DNA of 61,034 bases. It comes from Tenacibaculum aquimarinum. GTDB lineage: Bacteria > Bacteroidota > Bacteroidia > Flavobacteriales > Flavobacteriaceae. Numbering within the stretch: position 1 is the first letter of the stretch; every line of letters begins with the position of its first letter. Positions 28,431 through 37,019 of the stretch are shown one piece after another. Both the position numbers and the translations under genes were made by a program. The notes below the pieces were generated by a model. It did no database searches, was not told where the DNA came from, and worked only from the letters and a program-made list of their open reading frames with translations. Location of the stretch: contig NZ_JAKGSC010000010.1 in assembly GCF_022478115.1 (NCBI RefSeq), positions 1 through 61,034 of the forward strand. The letters are read 5' to 3'.

Positions 28431-28471
28431 AAAAGCCATATTTAACAAGTTAATGTTACAATATGGCTTTT
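28431..28471 (-). terminator. Minus-strand terminator not belonging to any gene in reach
   Basis: AAAAGCCATATT and AATATGGCTTTT pair around a 17-nt loop. The T-run is on the minus strand. No protein gene lies upstream of it before rplS, which has its own terminator, so it implies a separate non-coding transcript. Confidence 0.75.
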
Positions 28472-28946
28472 CGAAATAGTTTTTTTAATATTGATTTGTA
28501 TTGCTACAAATCAAACACCGCTCTAAACGCTGTATTTCTTACAAAGAAGAAATTATTTATTTACACTATCTCTAATGAAACATCCTTGCATAACAAGCAA
28601 ATACTTGCTAGACTTTATTAATGTTTCTAATTGATTTCTTTTTATACTTCAATAGAATTCAAATATTTACTTAAGCTTTAATTTTTTAAAAAGTTATAAA
28701 TCCTATTAAATAAACAAAGTGTCTTTATTAGTTACTCTTTATCTCCTTAAACTTTCGTTTAAGTTGCTAAAGTCTACTTAAAAATTTTCCTTTAAAAATT
28801 AGTTTTTATTACCATTTATCAATCTTAGCTTAAATCCAAAATTTATTTCAGTTTTAAGAAAATCAATCTATATAAAGAACGTTACTTTATCATTTACGTT
28901 TTGTTGAACAATTATCTTGCGACTATGAATCAATTACTTTGTAAAC
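28431..28946 (-). ncRNA. Candidate structured RNA of about 515 nt, unknown family
   Basis: On the minus strand a -7-like TATATTTG lies at 28961-28954, without a clear -33 TTG. About 480 nt further a terminator hairpin ends the unit (28471-28431). Inside are several hairpins. One is a 10-bp stem TTGATTTGTA/TACAAATCAA capped by GCAA (28514-28491). Another is a 7-bp stem CTTAAAC/GTTTAAG capped by GAAA (28763-28746). A 7-bp stem ATTTCTT/AAGAAAT is at 28553-28534, and a 5-bp stem AGCAA/TTGCT at 28609-28596. Both tetraloops fit GNRA on this strand only, which supports a minus-strand RNA. I find no tmRNA, RNase P, SRP or 6S hallmarks. AT-rich DNA can form weak stems by chance. Confidence 0.38.
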
Positions 28947-29043
28947 TCTTGTACAAATATATATTACAATATGCTTTTTTGAAAATTTTTAACGAATTAG
29001 AAATCAACAAGTTATTAACTGACGTTATTAACAATTGTGAATT

Positions 29044-29076
29044 AAAAAAGCCTTGAGAATATTCTCAAGGCTTTTA
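29044..29076 (-). terminator. Terminator of the trmD-rplS unit
   Basis: AAAAGCCTTGAGAAT directly faces ATTCTCAAGGCTTTT, giving a 13-bp stem with a short AT loop. T-runs are on the minus strand. Confidence 0.92.
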
Positions 29077-29096
29077 AATTATATGAATAGAAGATT

Positions 29097-29447
29097 TTAT
29101 CCTCTTCTTTCTTTAATTCTTGCTTTTTTACCAGTAAGATCTCTAAAGTAATAGATACGTGCTCTACGTACAATACCTCTTTTGTTTACCTCAATTTTTT
29201 GAATTGCTGGTAAGTTTACAGGGAAAATACGCTCAACACCTACAGTACCAGACATTTTTCTGATTGTAAAAGTTTCTGATGTTCCTGTTCCTCTTCTTTG
29301 GATTACTACACCTCTAAAGAACTGTGTACGTACTTTGTCTCCTTCTCTAATTTCGAAATACACTGTAATTGTATCTCCTGCACTAAATTTTGGTAATTCG
29401 TTTTTTGTTACAAATTCTTCTTGTACAAATTTTACTAAAGCTTCCAT
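29097..29447 (-). CDS. rplS: 50S ribosomal protein L19
   Basis: 116 residues with the L19 pattern: [62 protein letters not shown] and [21 protein letters not shown]19 sits at the 30S-50S interface. It follows trmD after 150 bp, the classical order, and ends in a strong terminator. Confidence 0.98.
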   Translation of the reverse strand: MEALVKFVQEEFVTKNELPKFSAGDTITVYFEIREGDKVRTQFFRGVVIQRRGTGTSETFTIRKMSGTVGVERIFPVNLPAIQKIEVNKRGIVRRARIYYFRDLTGKKARIKERRG

Positions 29448-29597
29448 ATTAATATGTTATATTGGATTCATACAAAAGCAACTTACACGATGTCTTCGTC
29501 AGAGGTTATTTTTGCGAGTGCAAATTTAGTGATTATTTTTAATAGATAAAATGTTTTCTGAAAAAGTTTTTTCTATTTAATAATCAAATAGTTAAAA

Positions 29598-30275
29598 CTA
29601 TTCGTCTAACAAATCGGGTCTTATGTTTTTTGTGTGTTGGTATGCTTTTTCTTCTCGCCACTTATCAATCTTAGGAAAATTACCTGATAGTAGTATTTCT
29701 GGAACTTTCATTCCGTCATATTCTGCAGGTCTTGTGTATACTGGTGGAGATAATAAATCGTCTTGAAAAGAATCTGTTAACGCAGATTGCTCGTCACCTA
29801 AAACACCTGGAATTAATCTGATAACAGCATCGCATAAAACTACAGCTGCTAATTCTCCTCCAGTTAAAACGTAATCGCCAATAGAAATTTCTCGCGTAAT
29901 AAATTTGTCTCTAACTCGCTGATCAACACCTTTGTAATGACCAGTTAGAATGATGATATTCTCTTTTAAAGAAAGTGTGTTTGCAACTGATTGATTTAGC
30001 GTTTTTGCATCTGGTGTCATGTAAATTATGTCATCATAGTTTCGTTCAGATTGTAGTTTTGAAATGCATTTATCAATAGGTTCAATCATTAAAACCATTC
30101 CTGCTCCGCCACCAAATTGTGTGTCGTCTAACTTTTTGTAAGAACCAATTCCGTAATCGCGAAGATTATGAAAATGAACTTCAACCAAACCTTTGTCAAT
30201 TGCTCGTTTAAGCATTGAGTGTTCAAACGGGCTTTTAATTAATTCTGGAGAAACGGTAATAATATCTATTCGCAT
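29598..30275 (-). CDS. trmD: tRNA (guanine-37-N1)-methyltransferase
   Basis: 225 residues. The SPOUT trefoil-knot motifs are present: [43 protein letters not shown] and the C-terminal [17 protein letters not shown]. The N-terminus [23 protein letters not shown] is typical. TrmD methylates G37 of tRNAs that read CNN codons and prevents frameshifting. It is linked to rplS as in many bacteria and lies 15 bp after a pseudouridine synthase gene. Confidence 0.97.
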   Translation of the reverse strand: MRIDIITVSPELIKSPFEHSMLKRAIDKGLVEVHFHNLRDYGIGSYKKLDDTQFGGGAGMVLMIEPIDKCISKLQSERNYDDIIYMTPDAKTLNQSVANTLSLKENIIILTGHYKGVDQRVRDKFITREISIGDYVLTGGELAAVVLCDAVIRLIPGVLGDEQSALTDSFQDDLLSPPVYTRPAEYDGMKVPEILLSGNFPKIDKWREEKAYQHTKNIRPDLLDE

Positions 30276-30290
30276 TTGGCAAAGATATAT

Positions 30291-31145
30291 TTAATGTGGG
30301 AATATTTTTTTAAATTTCTTCGGAAGATTTTCACTTACACGGATGTTCTCTTTTGTAAACGGATGTACAAACTCAAGAGTGGAAGCATGTAAATACAAAC
30401 CTTTTCCGTTTAAAATTAAGTTGTCTAAATAATATTCTTTATCGCCTAAAATAGGATTTCCTAAAGATGCTAAATGCTTTCTAAGTTGATGTTTTCTGCC
30501 AGTTTTTGGTGATAATTTCACCAAGTTTAAAAACCCGAAGCGTTCAGAAGTTACTGTTTTTAAAACCTTAAAATGAGTTAGCGATTTTTTATCATCAATT
30601 GGCAACTTAATTGTGCCTTGAGTTTCCATTTTACCGATTGAAATTGCGTGATATTTTTTCTGAATTTCTTTATTTTCAAATAGTTTATTCAATGCAATTA
30701 TTGAAGAATTTGTTTTTCCGATTAATAATAATCCGCTTGTTGGATAATCTAATCTATGAACTGGTCTTGGTTTTACAGCATCAGTTTGGGTGCTTTTTTT
30801 TATATTTTGAAAGAGTGCGTTATCAATAGTTGCAAAAGAATTTCCGCTAACTAAAATTCCGGCAGGTTTGTAAATAACGGCTAAAAAATCATCTTCAAAT
30901 AAAACCTTTAAATCAAAATCGAATTCCTTTCTGTTTTCTTCTGATTGAAAGAATTCTATAGTTTCATTCCCAATAATATAAAGTGCTGTTGTTGCAATTT
31001 TTCCATCAACAAAAACAAGTCCTTTTTTAATGGCTTTTTTAAGTCCAGATTTGGTGGGATTTGTGCTAAAAATTCCAACACCATAATCTTGTAAACGAAT
31101 TGATTTTTCTAAAGCAGGAACTTTATGTGATTCTATTAATTGCAT
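30291..31145 (-). CDS. RluA family pseudouridine synthase
   Basis: 284 residues. An N-terminal S4-like segment (IRLQDYGVGIFSTNPTKSGLKKAIKKGLVFVDGK) precedes the catalytic domain with PVHRLDYPTSGLLLIGKT, where HRLD carries the catalytic Asp. Further motifs are RKHQLRKHLASLGNPILGDKEY and LYLHASTLEFVHP. It isomerises uridines in rRNA or tRNA; which site cannot be told. The start overlaps the stop of the VOC gene by one base (TAATG), and trmD follows. Confidence 0.92.
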   Translation of the reverse strand: MQLIESHKVPALEKSIRLQDYGVGIFSTNPTKSGLKKAIKKGLVFVDGKIATTALYIIGNETIEFFQSEENRKEFDFDLKVLFEDDFLAVIYKPAGILVSGNSFATIDNALFQNIKKSTQTDAVKPRPVHRLDYPTSGLLLIGKTNSSIIALNKLFENKEIQKKYHAISIGKMETQGTIKLPIDDKKSLTHFKVLKTVTSERFGFLNLVKLSPKTGRKHQLRKHLASLGNPILGDKEYYLDNLILNGKGLYLHASTLEFVHPFTKENIRVSENLPKKFKKIFPH

Positions 31146-31567
31146 TAAGTTGCAAAAATTTGACTCATATCTTTAAAAGCTTTAAACTCCAAAGCATTGT
31201 TTTCTGGATCATTAAAAAACATTGTAGCTTGTTCTCCAACTTTGCCTTTAAAACGAATAGTTGGTTCAATAATAAATTGAGTGTTTGCTACTTTTAATCG
31301 CTCAGCTAAAGCGTGCCAATCTTCCCAAGTTAAAACAACACCAAAATGCGGAACAGGAACTGCGTGTCCGTCTACAGGATTTGTAACTGCTTCAGTTGGT
31401 ATAAAACCTTCTTTTTGATGAATAACAAATTGATGTCCAAAGAAATTAAAATCTACCCAATGATTAGTACTTCTACCTTCTTTACATTGTAAAATATCTC
31501 TGTAAAACGCTCTGCATTTTTCTAGATTTTGAACAGGAATTGCTAAATGGAATGGTTGAATATTCAT
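31145..31567 (-). CDS. VOC family protein (glyoxalase-like)
   Basis: 140 residues with the beta-alpha-beta-beta-beta repeat of the vicinal oxygen chelate fold. HLAIPVQNLEKCRAFYRDILQC starts module one, and VPHFGVVLTWEDWHALAERLK starts module two; EQATMFFNDPENNALEFKAF ends with the metal-binding Glu. Putative ligands are His near residue 7, His near 96 and Glu near 130. Substrate unknown. It lies 4 bp after the SMI1-like gene and is coupled to the pseudouridine synthase gene. Confidence 0.85.
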   Translation of the reverse strand: MNIQPFHLAIPVQNLEKCRAFYRDILQCKEGRSTNHWVDFNFFGHQFVIHQKEGFIPTEAVTNPVDGHAVPVPHFGVVLTWEDWHALAERLKVANTQFIIEPTIRFKGKVGEQATMFFNDPENNALEFKAFKDMSQIFAT

Positions 31568-31571
31568 GTAA

Positions 31572-32168
31572 CTATTTATTTTTTAGTTTTTTAATTGAGC
31601 TTTCTATCCAATTTAAATACCAGGATAAAAAATCATTTTTTAATTCTTTATTGTAATAATTTGAAGGATAAATTCCTCCTTCATTAGTTCTACTATCTAT
31701 CCAAATATTCCCTTTTTCTATACCAGATATAATTAAATTAGAATACATTCCGCTTCCTAAATGATTAATTCGAAGCATTCCATTTGTCCATTTTATATCA
31801 TCATATTCATCTAACCATTTATCATAATCATTTTTAGGGAAATCTTCAAGATTCCAACTTTTTTTAAATTTGAATTCTTTTTTAAGTGTTATAATTTCTG
31901 ATTGTTTTTTGTTTAAGGGAATATCATAAATTCCATTTTCAAGTCGAAAGAAACCAAAATTAGGACCACAACCTCCATTACCTATATTGGTTATAAAATT
32001 TCTATAATCTTTAGGCAGTTTAACTTCAAATTTGTTTTCAAATAAAACAAGTTCTTCTTCATTTATTGTTGGGTTAAAAGAGTATTTATGTGAATTAGCT
32101 CCAAATACATTAAAGTCAGTATCTAATTCTTTTAATTCCTCTAATTTTTCAAGCAAAAATGTAAACAT
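31572..32168 (-). CDS. SMI1/KNR4 family protein
   Basis: 198 residues. The family core is seen as TINEEELVLFENKFEVKLPKDYRNFITNIGNGGCGPNFGFFRLE and, further on, LRINHLGSGMYSNLIISGIEKGNIWIDSRTNEGGIYP and FLSWYLNWIE. SUKH-superfamily proteins often act as immunity proteins to nuclease or other toxins but also occur as housekeeping adaptors. No toxin gene is near, so an immunity role is not supported. It lies between ggt and the VOC gene on the same strand. Confidence 0.85.
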   Translation of the reverse strand: MFTFLLEKLEELKELDTDFNVFGANSHKYSFNPTINEEELVLFENKFEVKLPKDYRNFITNIGNGGCGPNFGFFRLENGIYDIPLNKKQSEIITLKKEFKFKKSWNLEDFPKNDYDKWLDEYDDIKWTNGMLRINHLGSGMYSNLIISGIEKGNIWIDSRTNEGGIYPSNYYNKELKNDFLSWYLNWIESSIKKLKNK

Positions 32169-32183
32169 AGAAATTGATTTATA

Positions 32184-33875
32184 TTAAAATCCAACAGCTT
32201 TATCATCTCCACGAGGATCTGCGCCACCTTCTAATTTTCCGTTTGGTAATCTTAAAATACCTTCTACTTTTCCAATAACAGGAGCATCTTCTTCATTAAT
32301 TGTATAGCCAACTTTTTTAAGGTCTTCAACAACAGTTCTATCAAATTTATTTGGTTCCATCATAATCATATCTGGTAACCATTGATGATGAAATCTAGGT
32401 TGATTTACAGCTTCTTGCATTCCGAAGTTAAATTCATGCACATTTAAAATAGTTTGTAAAACTGAAGTAATAATTGTTGAACCTCCTGGAGTTCCAACAA
32501 CCATCCAAAGTTTACCATCTTTTTCTACAATTGTTGGTGTCATAGAACTTAACATTCTTTTTTCTGGCATAATTTCATTGGCTTTTGCACCAACTAATCC
32601 AAACTGATTTGGAACTCCAGGTTTGCTAGAAAAATCGTCCATTTCATTGTTTAAAAAGAACCCTAAATCTTCACAGTATAATTTAGAACCATAAGCGCCA
32701 TTTATGGTTGTAGTTGCAGAAATTGCGTTACCAAATTGATCAACAATAGAGTAGTGGGTTGTTTCATCACTTTCTATCATTTCTACAGTTCCGTGCGCTA
32801 CATCAGAAGATTTTGTTGCTTTTTTAAATGAAAAATTATCCATTCTTCCTTTGGTATATTCTTTAGAAATTAATGTTTTTAATGGAATTTTTACAAAATC
32901 AGGATCGCCTAAAAAGAAACTTCTATCAGCATACGCTCTTCTTTCTGCTTCCGCAATAACTTGAATTGTTTTGGTCGAATTATGCCCAAATTCATGTAAA
33001 TCATACGATTCAATTCCGTTCATAATTTGCGCTAAACAAATTCCACCACTTGATGGTGGCGACATTGAAATCACTTTTAAGTCGTCATATGTAAAAGTAA
33101 CAGGAGTTCTCCATTGAGCTTCATATTTTGCCAAATCTTCTTCAGTCATAATTCCGCCATTGGCTTGCATAAATTTTACCAAACGTTTTGCAGTTTCACC
33201 TTTATAAAACTCGTCTCTACCGTTTTTAAGTATTCGTCCTAAAGTTTCAGCTAATGCATTGTATTTTATAGTATCATGCTGTTTCCAATCTTGATTGAAA
33301 ATAATAGGTTCTTTATTCGCTTTTAAGAAATAAGGTTGGTATTTTTTTATTCTATCTTCTTGCTTTTTAGTAACAATAACACCTCTTTTAGCTAAAGCAA
33401 TTACAGGTTTTAAAATGTCTTCAATAGGTAAAGAACCAAATTTTTTATGAGCAGCAAAAACTCCAGCAACGGTTCCTGGAATTCCTACAGCCATTGCGCC
33501 TATAGTACTTTTTCCTTTAATAATATTTCCGTCTTCATCTAAGTACATATCTTTACTGGAAGCTAACGGTGCTTTTTCTCTATAATCTAACGCACCAATT
33601 TGTCCATCATTTTTACGATAAACCATAAATCCACCACCGCCAATATTACCTGCATACGGATACGCAACTGCTAAAGCTAATTCTGTTGCAGCCATTGCAT
33701 CAAAAGCGTTACCACCTTTTTTAAGAATGTCTGTACCAATTTTTGAAGCTTCTTCACGAGCAGAAACAACCATAGCTTTTTCTGTAACTAACCCGGTTAT
33801 TTTTTCTTTCTTCGGAGTAGTTTTACAATTGAAAAGTAATAAAGAAAGCGTGAAAAGTAAAAATGTTTTTTTCAT
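32184..33875 (-). CDS. ggt: Gamma-glutamyltransferase, lipoprotein form
   Basis: 563 residues. The signal MKKTFLLFTLSLLLFNC has a lipobox at Cys17. The N-terminal nucleophile after autocleavage is Thr372 in DETTHYSIVDQFGNA. Family motifs include GGNAFDAMAATELALAVAYPYAGNIGGGGFMVYR, MSPPSSGGICLAQIMN, MLSSMTPTIV and VVGTPGGSTIITSVLQ. The enzyme opens the gamma-glutamyl bond of glutathione and related compounds in the periplasm. The start is 2 bp downstream of the ACP phosphodiesterase gene end. Confidence 0.94.
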   Translation of the reverse strand: MKKTFLLFTLSLLLFNCKTTPKKEKITGLVTEKAMVVSAREEASKIGTDILKKGGNAFDAMAATELALAVAYPYAGNIGGGGFMVYRKNDGQIGALDYREKAPLASSKDMYLDEDGNIIKGKSTIGAMAVGIPGTVAGVFAAHKKFGSLPIEDILKPVIALAKRGVIVTKKQEDRIKKYQPYFLKANKEPIIFNQDWKQHDTIKYNALAETLGRILKNGRDEFYKGETAKRLVKFMQANGGIMTEEDLAKYEAQWRTPVTFTYDDLKVISMSPPSSGGICLAQIMNGIESYDLHEFGHNSTKTIQVIAEAERRAYADRSFFLGDPDFVKIPLKTLISKEYTKGRMDNFSFKKATKSSDVAHGTVEMIESDETTHYSIVDQFGNAISATTTINGAYGSKLYCEDLGFFLNNEMDDFSSKPGVPNQFGLVGAKANEIMPEKRMLSSMTPTIVEKDGKLWMVVGTPGGSTIITSVLQTILNVHEFNFGMQEAVNQPRFHHQWLPDMIMMEPNKFDRTVVEDLKKVGYTINEEDAPVIGKVEGILRLPNGKLEGGADPRGDDKAVGF

Positions 33876-33877
33876 AA

Positions 33878-34477
33878 TTATAAAGTTGTTTGGCTAATTT
33901 CTAATAGTTTTTGATTGCAAAAGTTACGTAAATCTTCAAAGAAAATGGTAAAATCTTCTTCTAATTCTTTGTTGTAAAGTTGTAAGTCTTCAATAGCTAA
34001 GTTCATTTGAGATTTTCCTTTTGTTCTGCTGTTCATTCCATTTAAAACTTGTTGAATTCCTTCTTCAAGTTTATAGTTGAATAAAATATCATACTCAATC
34101 ATATATTTTATAAACTGTTGCGATTTTTCTGGTAAATTATCTGATTCTTTTTCAAATAGATTATATACAGATTGTGTGTACACTTCCAACGGAATCGTAG
34201 AATAATTATCCCAGTTTCTGGCTAAAAAATGATCGTAAAAAATATCGATTATTACACCATCGTAATGTCCGTAACGTTCATGTAAACGACGTTTACTTTT
34301 TCTTACAATTGGATGCGCATCGGTAAAGGTGTCTATTTCTCTGTGTAAAAAGATTCCTTGTTGAATTTCTTTACTATACATTTCATACTTATTTCCTCTA
34401 ATATGATCGGCAATAAAATTACCAATCATAATATTTTTATGGTTGTTAGATAAGTATAAATGGGCTAAGAAATTCAA
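33878..34477 (-). CDS. Acyl carrier protein phosphodiesterase (AcpH-like)
   Basis: 199 residues matching the AcpH/DUF479 family, of the HD type: MNFLAHLYLSNNHKNIMIGNFIADHIRG, GIFLHREIDTFTDAHPIVRKSKRRL and YGHYDGVIIDIFYDHFLARNW. The conserved His/Asp residues (FLAHL, HREID, DIFYDHFLA) form the metal site. AcpH removes the phosphopantetheine arm from holo-ACP. It is the first gene of the minus-strand run that ends at rplS. Confidence 0.88.
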   Translation of the reverse strand: MNFLAHLYLSNNHKNIMIGNFIADHIRGNKYEMYSKEIQQGIFLHREIDTFTDAHPIVRKSKRRLHERYGHYDGVIIDIFYDHFLARNWDNYSTIPLEVYTQSVYNLFEKESDNLPEKSQQFIKYMIEYDILFNYKLEEGIQQVLNGMNSRTKGKSQMNLAIEDLQLYNKELEEDFTIFFEDLRNFCNQKLLEISQTTL

Positions 34478-34567
34478 CTTTTTTTTTGTAAAAATATATA
34501 ATTTTATATAAATTATATTTGGTTTTATTTAAATTTGAAAAGATTATTGATTATAATCTCTAACTTA

Positions 34568-35494
34568 ATGGATATTACATATATAATTCAGGCACATAAG
34601 CATCCTCTTCAGTTAAAGAGACTGATAACTGTTTTAAATACTAAAAATGCTTCGTTCTATGTACATATTGATGTAAAATCAAATATTGAAGATTTTAAAA
34701 AAACAATTTCATTAGAAAATGTTTTTTTTATTAAAGAAAGAGTTGATTGTATTTGGGGAGACTTTAGTCAAGTAAAAGCGACATTAAATTTAATTAAAAA
34801 TGTTATTAGAGATAATCGTTCTGGTTTTGTTGTTTTTCTAAGTGGCCAAGATTATCCTATTAAAAATGTAAATACTATTGAAAGTTTTTTATTAGAAAAT
34901 AAAAAGGGAAATTTCATCTCTTTAAAGCCTATTAATGAGTTATGGTCAAAAAAAGAATGTGACTCTAGAGTTAAATCATATCGTTTTAATTATTCATCTA
35001 AAAGAGGAGATTGTGTTATTGTAAGTAAACTAAATAAGTATTCTGTAAAATGTTTACTTAAAGGTAAAATTACTTTCAGACAATTTTTAAGGCTTATTTT
35101 TTATAAAAAAGAACTTAAAAATACAGTTAATTTTCACGGAGGATCTAATTGGTGGGCATTAAATACAGAAACTATTGCTAAAGTAAACACTTATATTTCT
35201 AAAAATAAAGAAGATTTATTTTCATTTTTTAAATACACACATTGTAGTGATGAAATATTTTTCCAAACAATAATTAATACTTTAATGAAAACGGATAACT
35301 CTATTAATGTTGAAGATTCTGTTACATATGTTAATTGGTTTCGTAAAAAGTGTACACTTCCAGTAACTTTTAATAAAGATGATTTATCGGAACTTATTAA
35401 TCAACCTTCTTCGAAGTTATTTGCAAGAAAATTTGATATAGATTTTGATGAAGAAATATTGGATTTATTAGACAAAGAAATATCTATTAAATAA
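34568..35494 (+). CDS. Glycosyltransferase family 14 (beta-1,6-N-acetylglucosaminyltransferase-like)
   Basis: 308 residues from the ATG at 34568. A TTG at 34535 would add 11 residues (MKRLLIIISNL) not seen in the family, whose members begin like MDITYIIQAHKHP. Core motifs are ASFYVHIDVKSNIEDF, VFLSGQDYPIKN, NFHGGSNWWALNTETI and THCSDEIFFQTII, the last with a likely catalytic Glu. GT14 enzymes transfer GlcNAc or xylose onto surface glycans in bacteria. It is a lone gene with no other polysaccharide genes around it and ends in a bidirectional terminator. Confidence 0.85.
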   Translation: MDITYIIQAHKHPLQLKRLITVLNTKNASFYVHIDVKSNIEDFKKTISLENVFFIKERVDCIWGDFSQVKATLNLIKNVIRDNRSGFVVFLSGQDYPIKNVNTIESFLLENKKGNFISLKPINELWSKKECDSRVKSYRFNYSSKRGDCVIVSKLNKYSVKCLLKGKITFRQFLRLIFYKKELKNTVNFHGGSNWWALNTETIAKVNTYISKNKEDLFSFFKYTHCSDEIFFQTIINTLMKTDNSINVEDSVTYVNWFRKKCTLPVTFNKDDLSELINQPSSKLFARKFDIDFDEEILDLLDKEISIK

Positions 35495-35522
35495 AAAACC
35501 ACAACTAAAAGTTGTGGTTTTT
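35494..35522. terminator. Bidirectional terminator
   Basis: AAAAACCACAACT pairs with AGTTGTGGTTTTT over a 3-nt loop, between the convergent GT14 gene and dnaN. Confidence 0.93.
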
Positions 35523-35545
35523 AAATATATATATTGAGTTAAATT

Positions 35546-36664
35546 TTAAGAATTCAACATAACAGGCATAACAAGCATTGTAATTTGCTCACCTTCGTCA
35601 GTTCCATCAATTGGCGTTAAAATTCCAGCACGGTTTGGTAAAGACATTTCAATTAACACATCGTTTGCACTTAAGTTACTTAACATTTCACTTAAAAAAC
35701 GAGAGTTAAAACCAATTTGCATGTCATCACCTTGGTAGTCACAGCTTAAACGTTCATCAGCTTTGTTAGCATAATCTAAATCTTCCGCAGAAATATTTAA
35801 TTCTGTTCCCGCCATTTTTAAACGAATCTGATGCGTAGTTTTGCTTGAAAATATAGAAACTCTACGAACCGAGTTTAAGAAAGAAGCTCTATCAACCGTT
35901 AATTTATTCGGGTTTTCCTTCGGAATTACCGCCTCATAATTAGGATATTTTCCATCAATTAATCTACACACTAAAACCGTATTATCAAACGTAAATTTAG
36001 CGTTAGAATCGTTGTATTCAATAGAAACCTCTTCTTCAGAACCACTTAAAATTCCCTTTAATAAGTTTAAAGGTTTTTTAGGCATTATAAATTCTGCCGT
36101 TTTATCTGCAGTAACATCAGTTCTTGTATATTTCACCAATTTATGTGCATCTGTAGCAACAAAAGTTAAGCTATTAGAAGAAAACTGGAAGAAAACACCG
36201 CTCATTACTGGGCGTAAATCATCATTTCCAGAAGCAAAAATTGTCTTTGAAATTGCCGTTCCTAAAATATGAGCAGGCACTAAAGTTTTACTTGGAGAAG
36301 GTAATTCTACAGCCTTCGGAAACTCTTCAGCTCCAAAAAATGCCATGTCGTATTTACCTTGGTCAGAACTAATTTCTATAGTACTTTCGCCTTCAGTTTT
36401 AAACGTTAAAGGTTGGTCCGGAAACGTCTTTAAAGTGTCTAATAACAAACGAGCATTAACTGCAATTGCGCCTTCGTCAGTGCTTTCTACAGCTACAATA
36501 GAGCTCATTGTTGTCTCTAAATCAGAAGCCGATATTTTTAACTGATTTTCAGACAATTCTAATAAGAAATTATCTAAAATTGGTAAGGTGTTATTGCTAT
36601 TAATTACGCCGCCTAAAACCTGTAATTGTTTTAATAATTGCGAACTTGAAACTATAAATTTCAT
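35546..36664 (-). CDS. dnaN: DNA polymerase III sliding clamp beta subunit
   Basis: 372 residues with three clamp domains. Motifs are MKFIVSSSQLLKQLQVLGGVINSNNTLPILDNFLLEL, the second domain FQFSSNSLTFVATDAHKLVKYTR, and the end GEQITMLVMPVMLNS with the M-P-M partner-binding surface. DnaN tethers the replicative polymerase. In this window it is a single gene with no dnaA, recF or oriC beside it, as is usual in Flavobacteriia. Confidence 0.97.
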   Translation of the reverse strand: MKFIVSSSQLLKQLQVLGGVINSNNTLPILDNFLLELSENQLKISASDLETTMSSIVAVESTDEGAIAVNARLLLDTLKTFPDQPLTFKTEGESTIEISSDQGKYDMAFFGAEEFPKAVELPSPSKTLVPAHILGTAISKTIFASGNDDLRPVMSGVFFQFSSNSLTFVATDAHKLVKYTRTDVTADKTAEFIMPKKPLNLLKGILSGSEEEVSIEYNDSNAKFTFDNTVLVCRLIDGKYPNYEAVIPKENPNKLTVDRASFLNSVRRVSIFSSKTTHQIRLKMAGTELNISAEDLDYANKADERLSCDYQGDDMQIGFNSRFLSEMLSNLSANDVLIEMSLPNRAGILTPIDGTDEGEQITMLVMPVMLNS

Positions 36665-36763
36665 GTATTTTCCTTTTTAAAAATGGATTACAAATATATT
36701 CTATTTTACTGGGTTTTAAAATAAAATTATTAACAGTTTTTAGCGGATTGTTCATTATTATTT

Positions 36764-36850
36764 GGGCGTTCCCTTTCAGGTCGCGCTTTCCACTATATCT
36801 TTTTTCTCGTTCCTCCAAAAAAGGATGCCGTTGCAATCGCTAACGCGGGC
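36764..36850 (-). repeat. Dispersed intergenic repeat, copy C
   Basis: On the minus strand it begins GCCCGCGTTAGCGATTGC, continues AACGGCATCCTTTTTT ... AAAAAAGATATAGTGGAAAGC and ends GGGAACGCCC. It is the closest relative of copy A. The gap 36665-37019 (355 bp) between dnaN and the PIG-L gene holds only this element and AT-rich promoter DNA. Confidence 0.8.
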
Positions 36851-37019
36851 TTATTTGTTAGCAATTTGTTATTTCTACAATTTTGGGTTTTTCTAATAAC
36901 AAATGAAATCAATACGTAGCATTGAAACGAGTACCTTTTTAAAAAGGCAAAATTTAGAATTTCTTTAACCATTTTAGAAAACTAAAAAACTACTTTTGTT
37001 TTCAATCAAACTATTAAAA

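Noticed and set aside
28960..29040. Replication origin with DnaA boxes
   Set aside because: Only weak TTATTAACA-like matches are seen and no TTATCCACA box; dnaN is several kb away and dnaA is not in the window.
31572..32168. Toxin-immunity locus based on the SMI1/KNR4 gene
   Set aside because: No toxin or secretion gene is adjacent; the neighbours are ggt and a VOC protein.
36600..36836. Open frame of 78 codons upstream of dnaN on the minus strand
   Set aside because: It runs through repeat copy C and the dnaN start with no protein-like composition.
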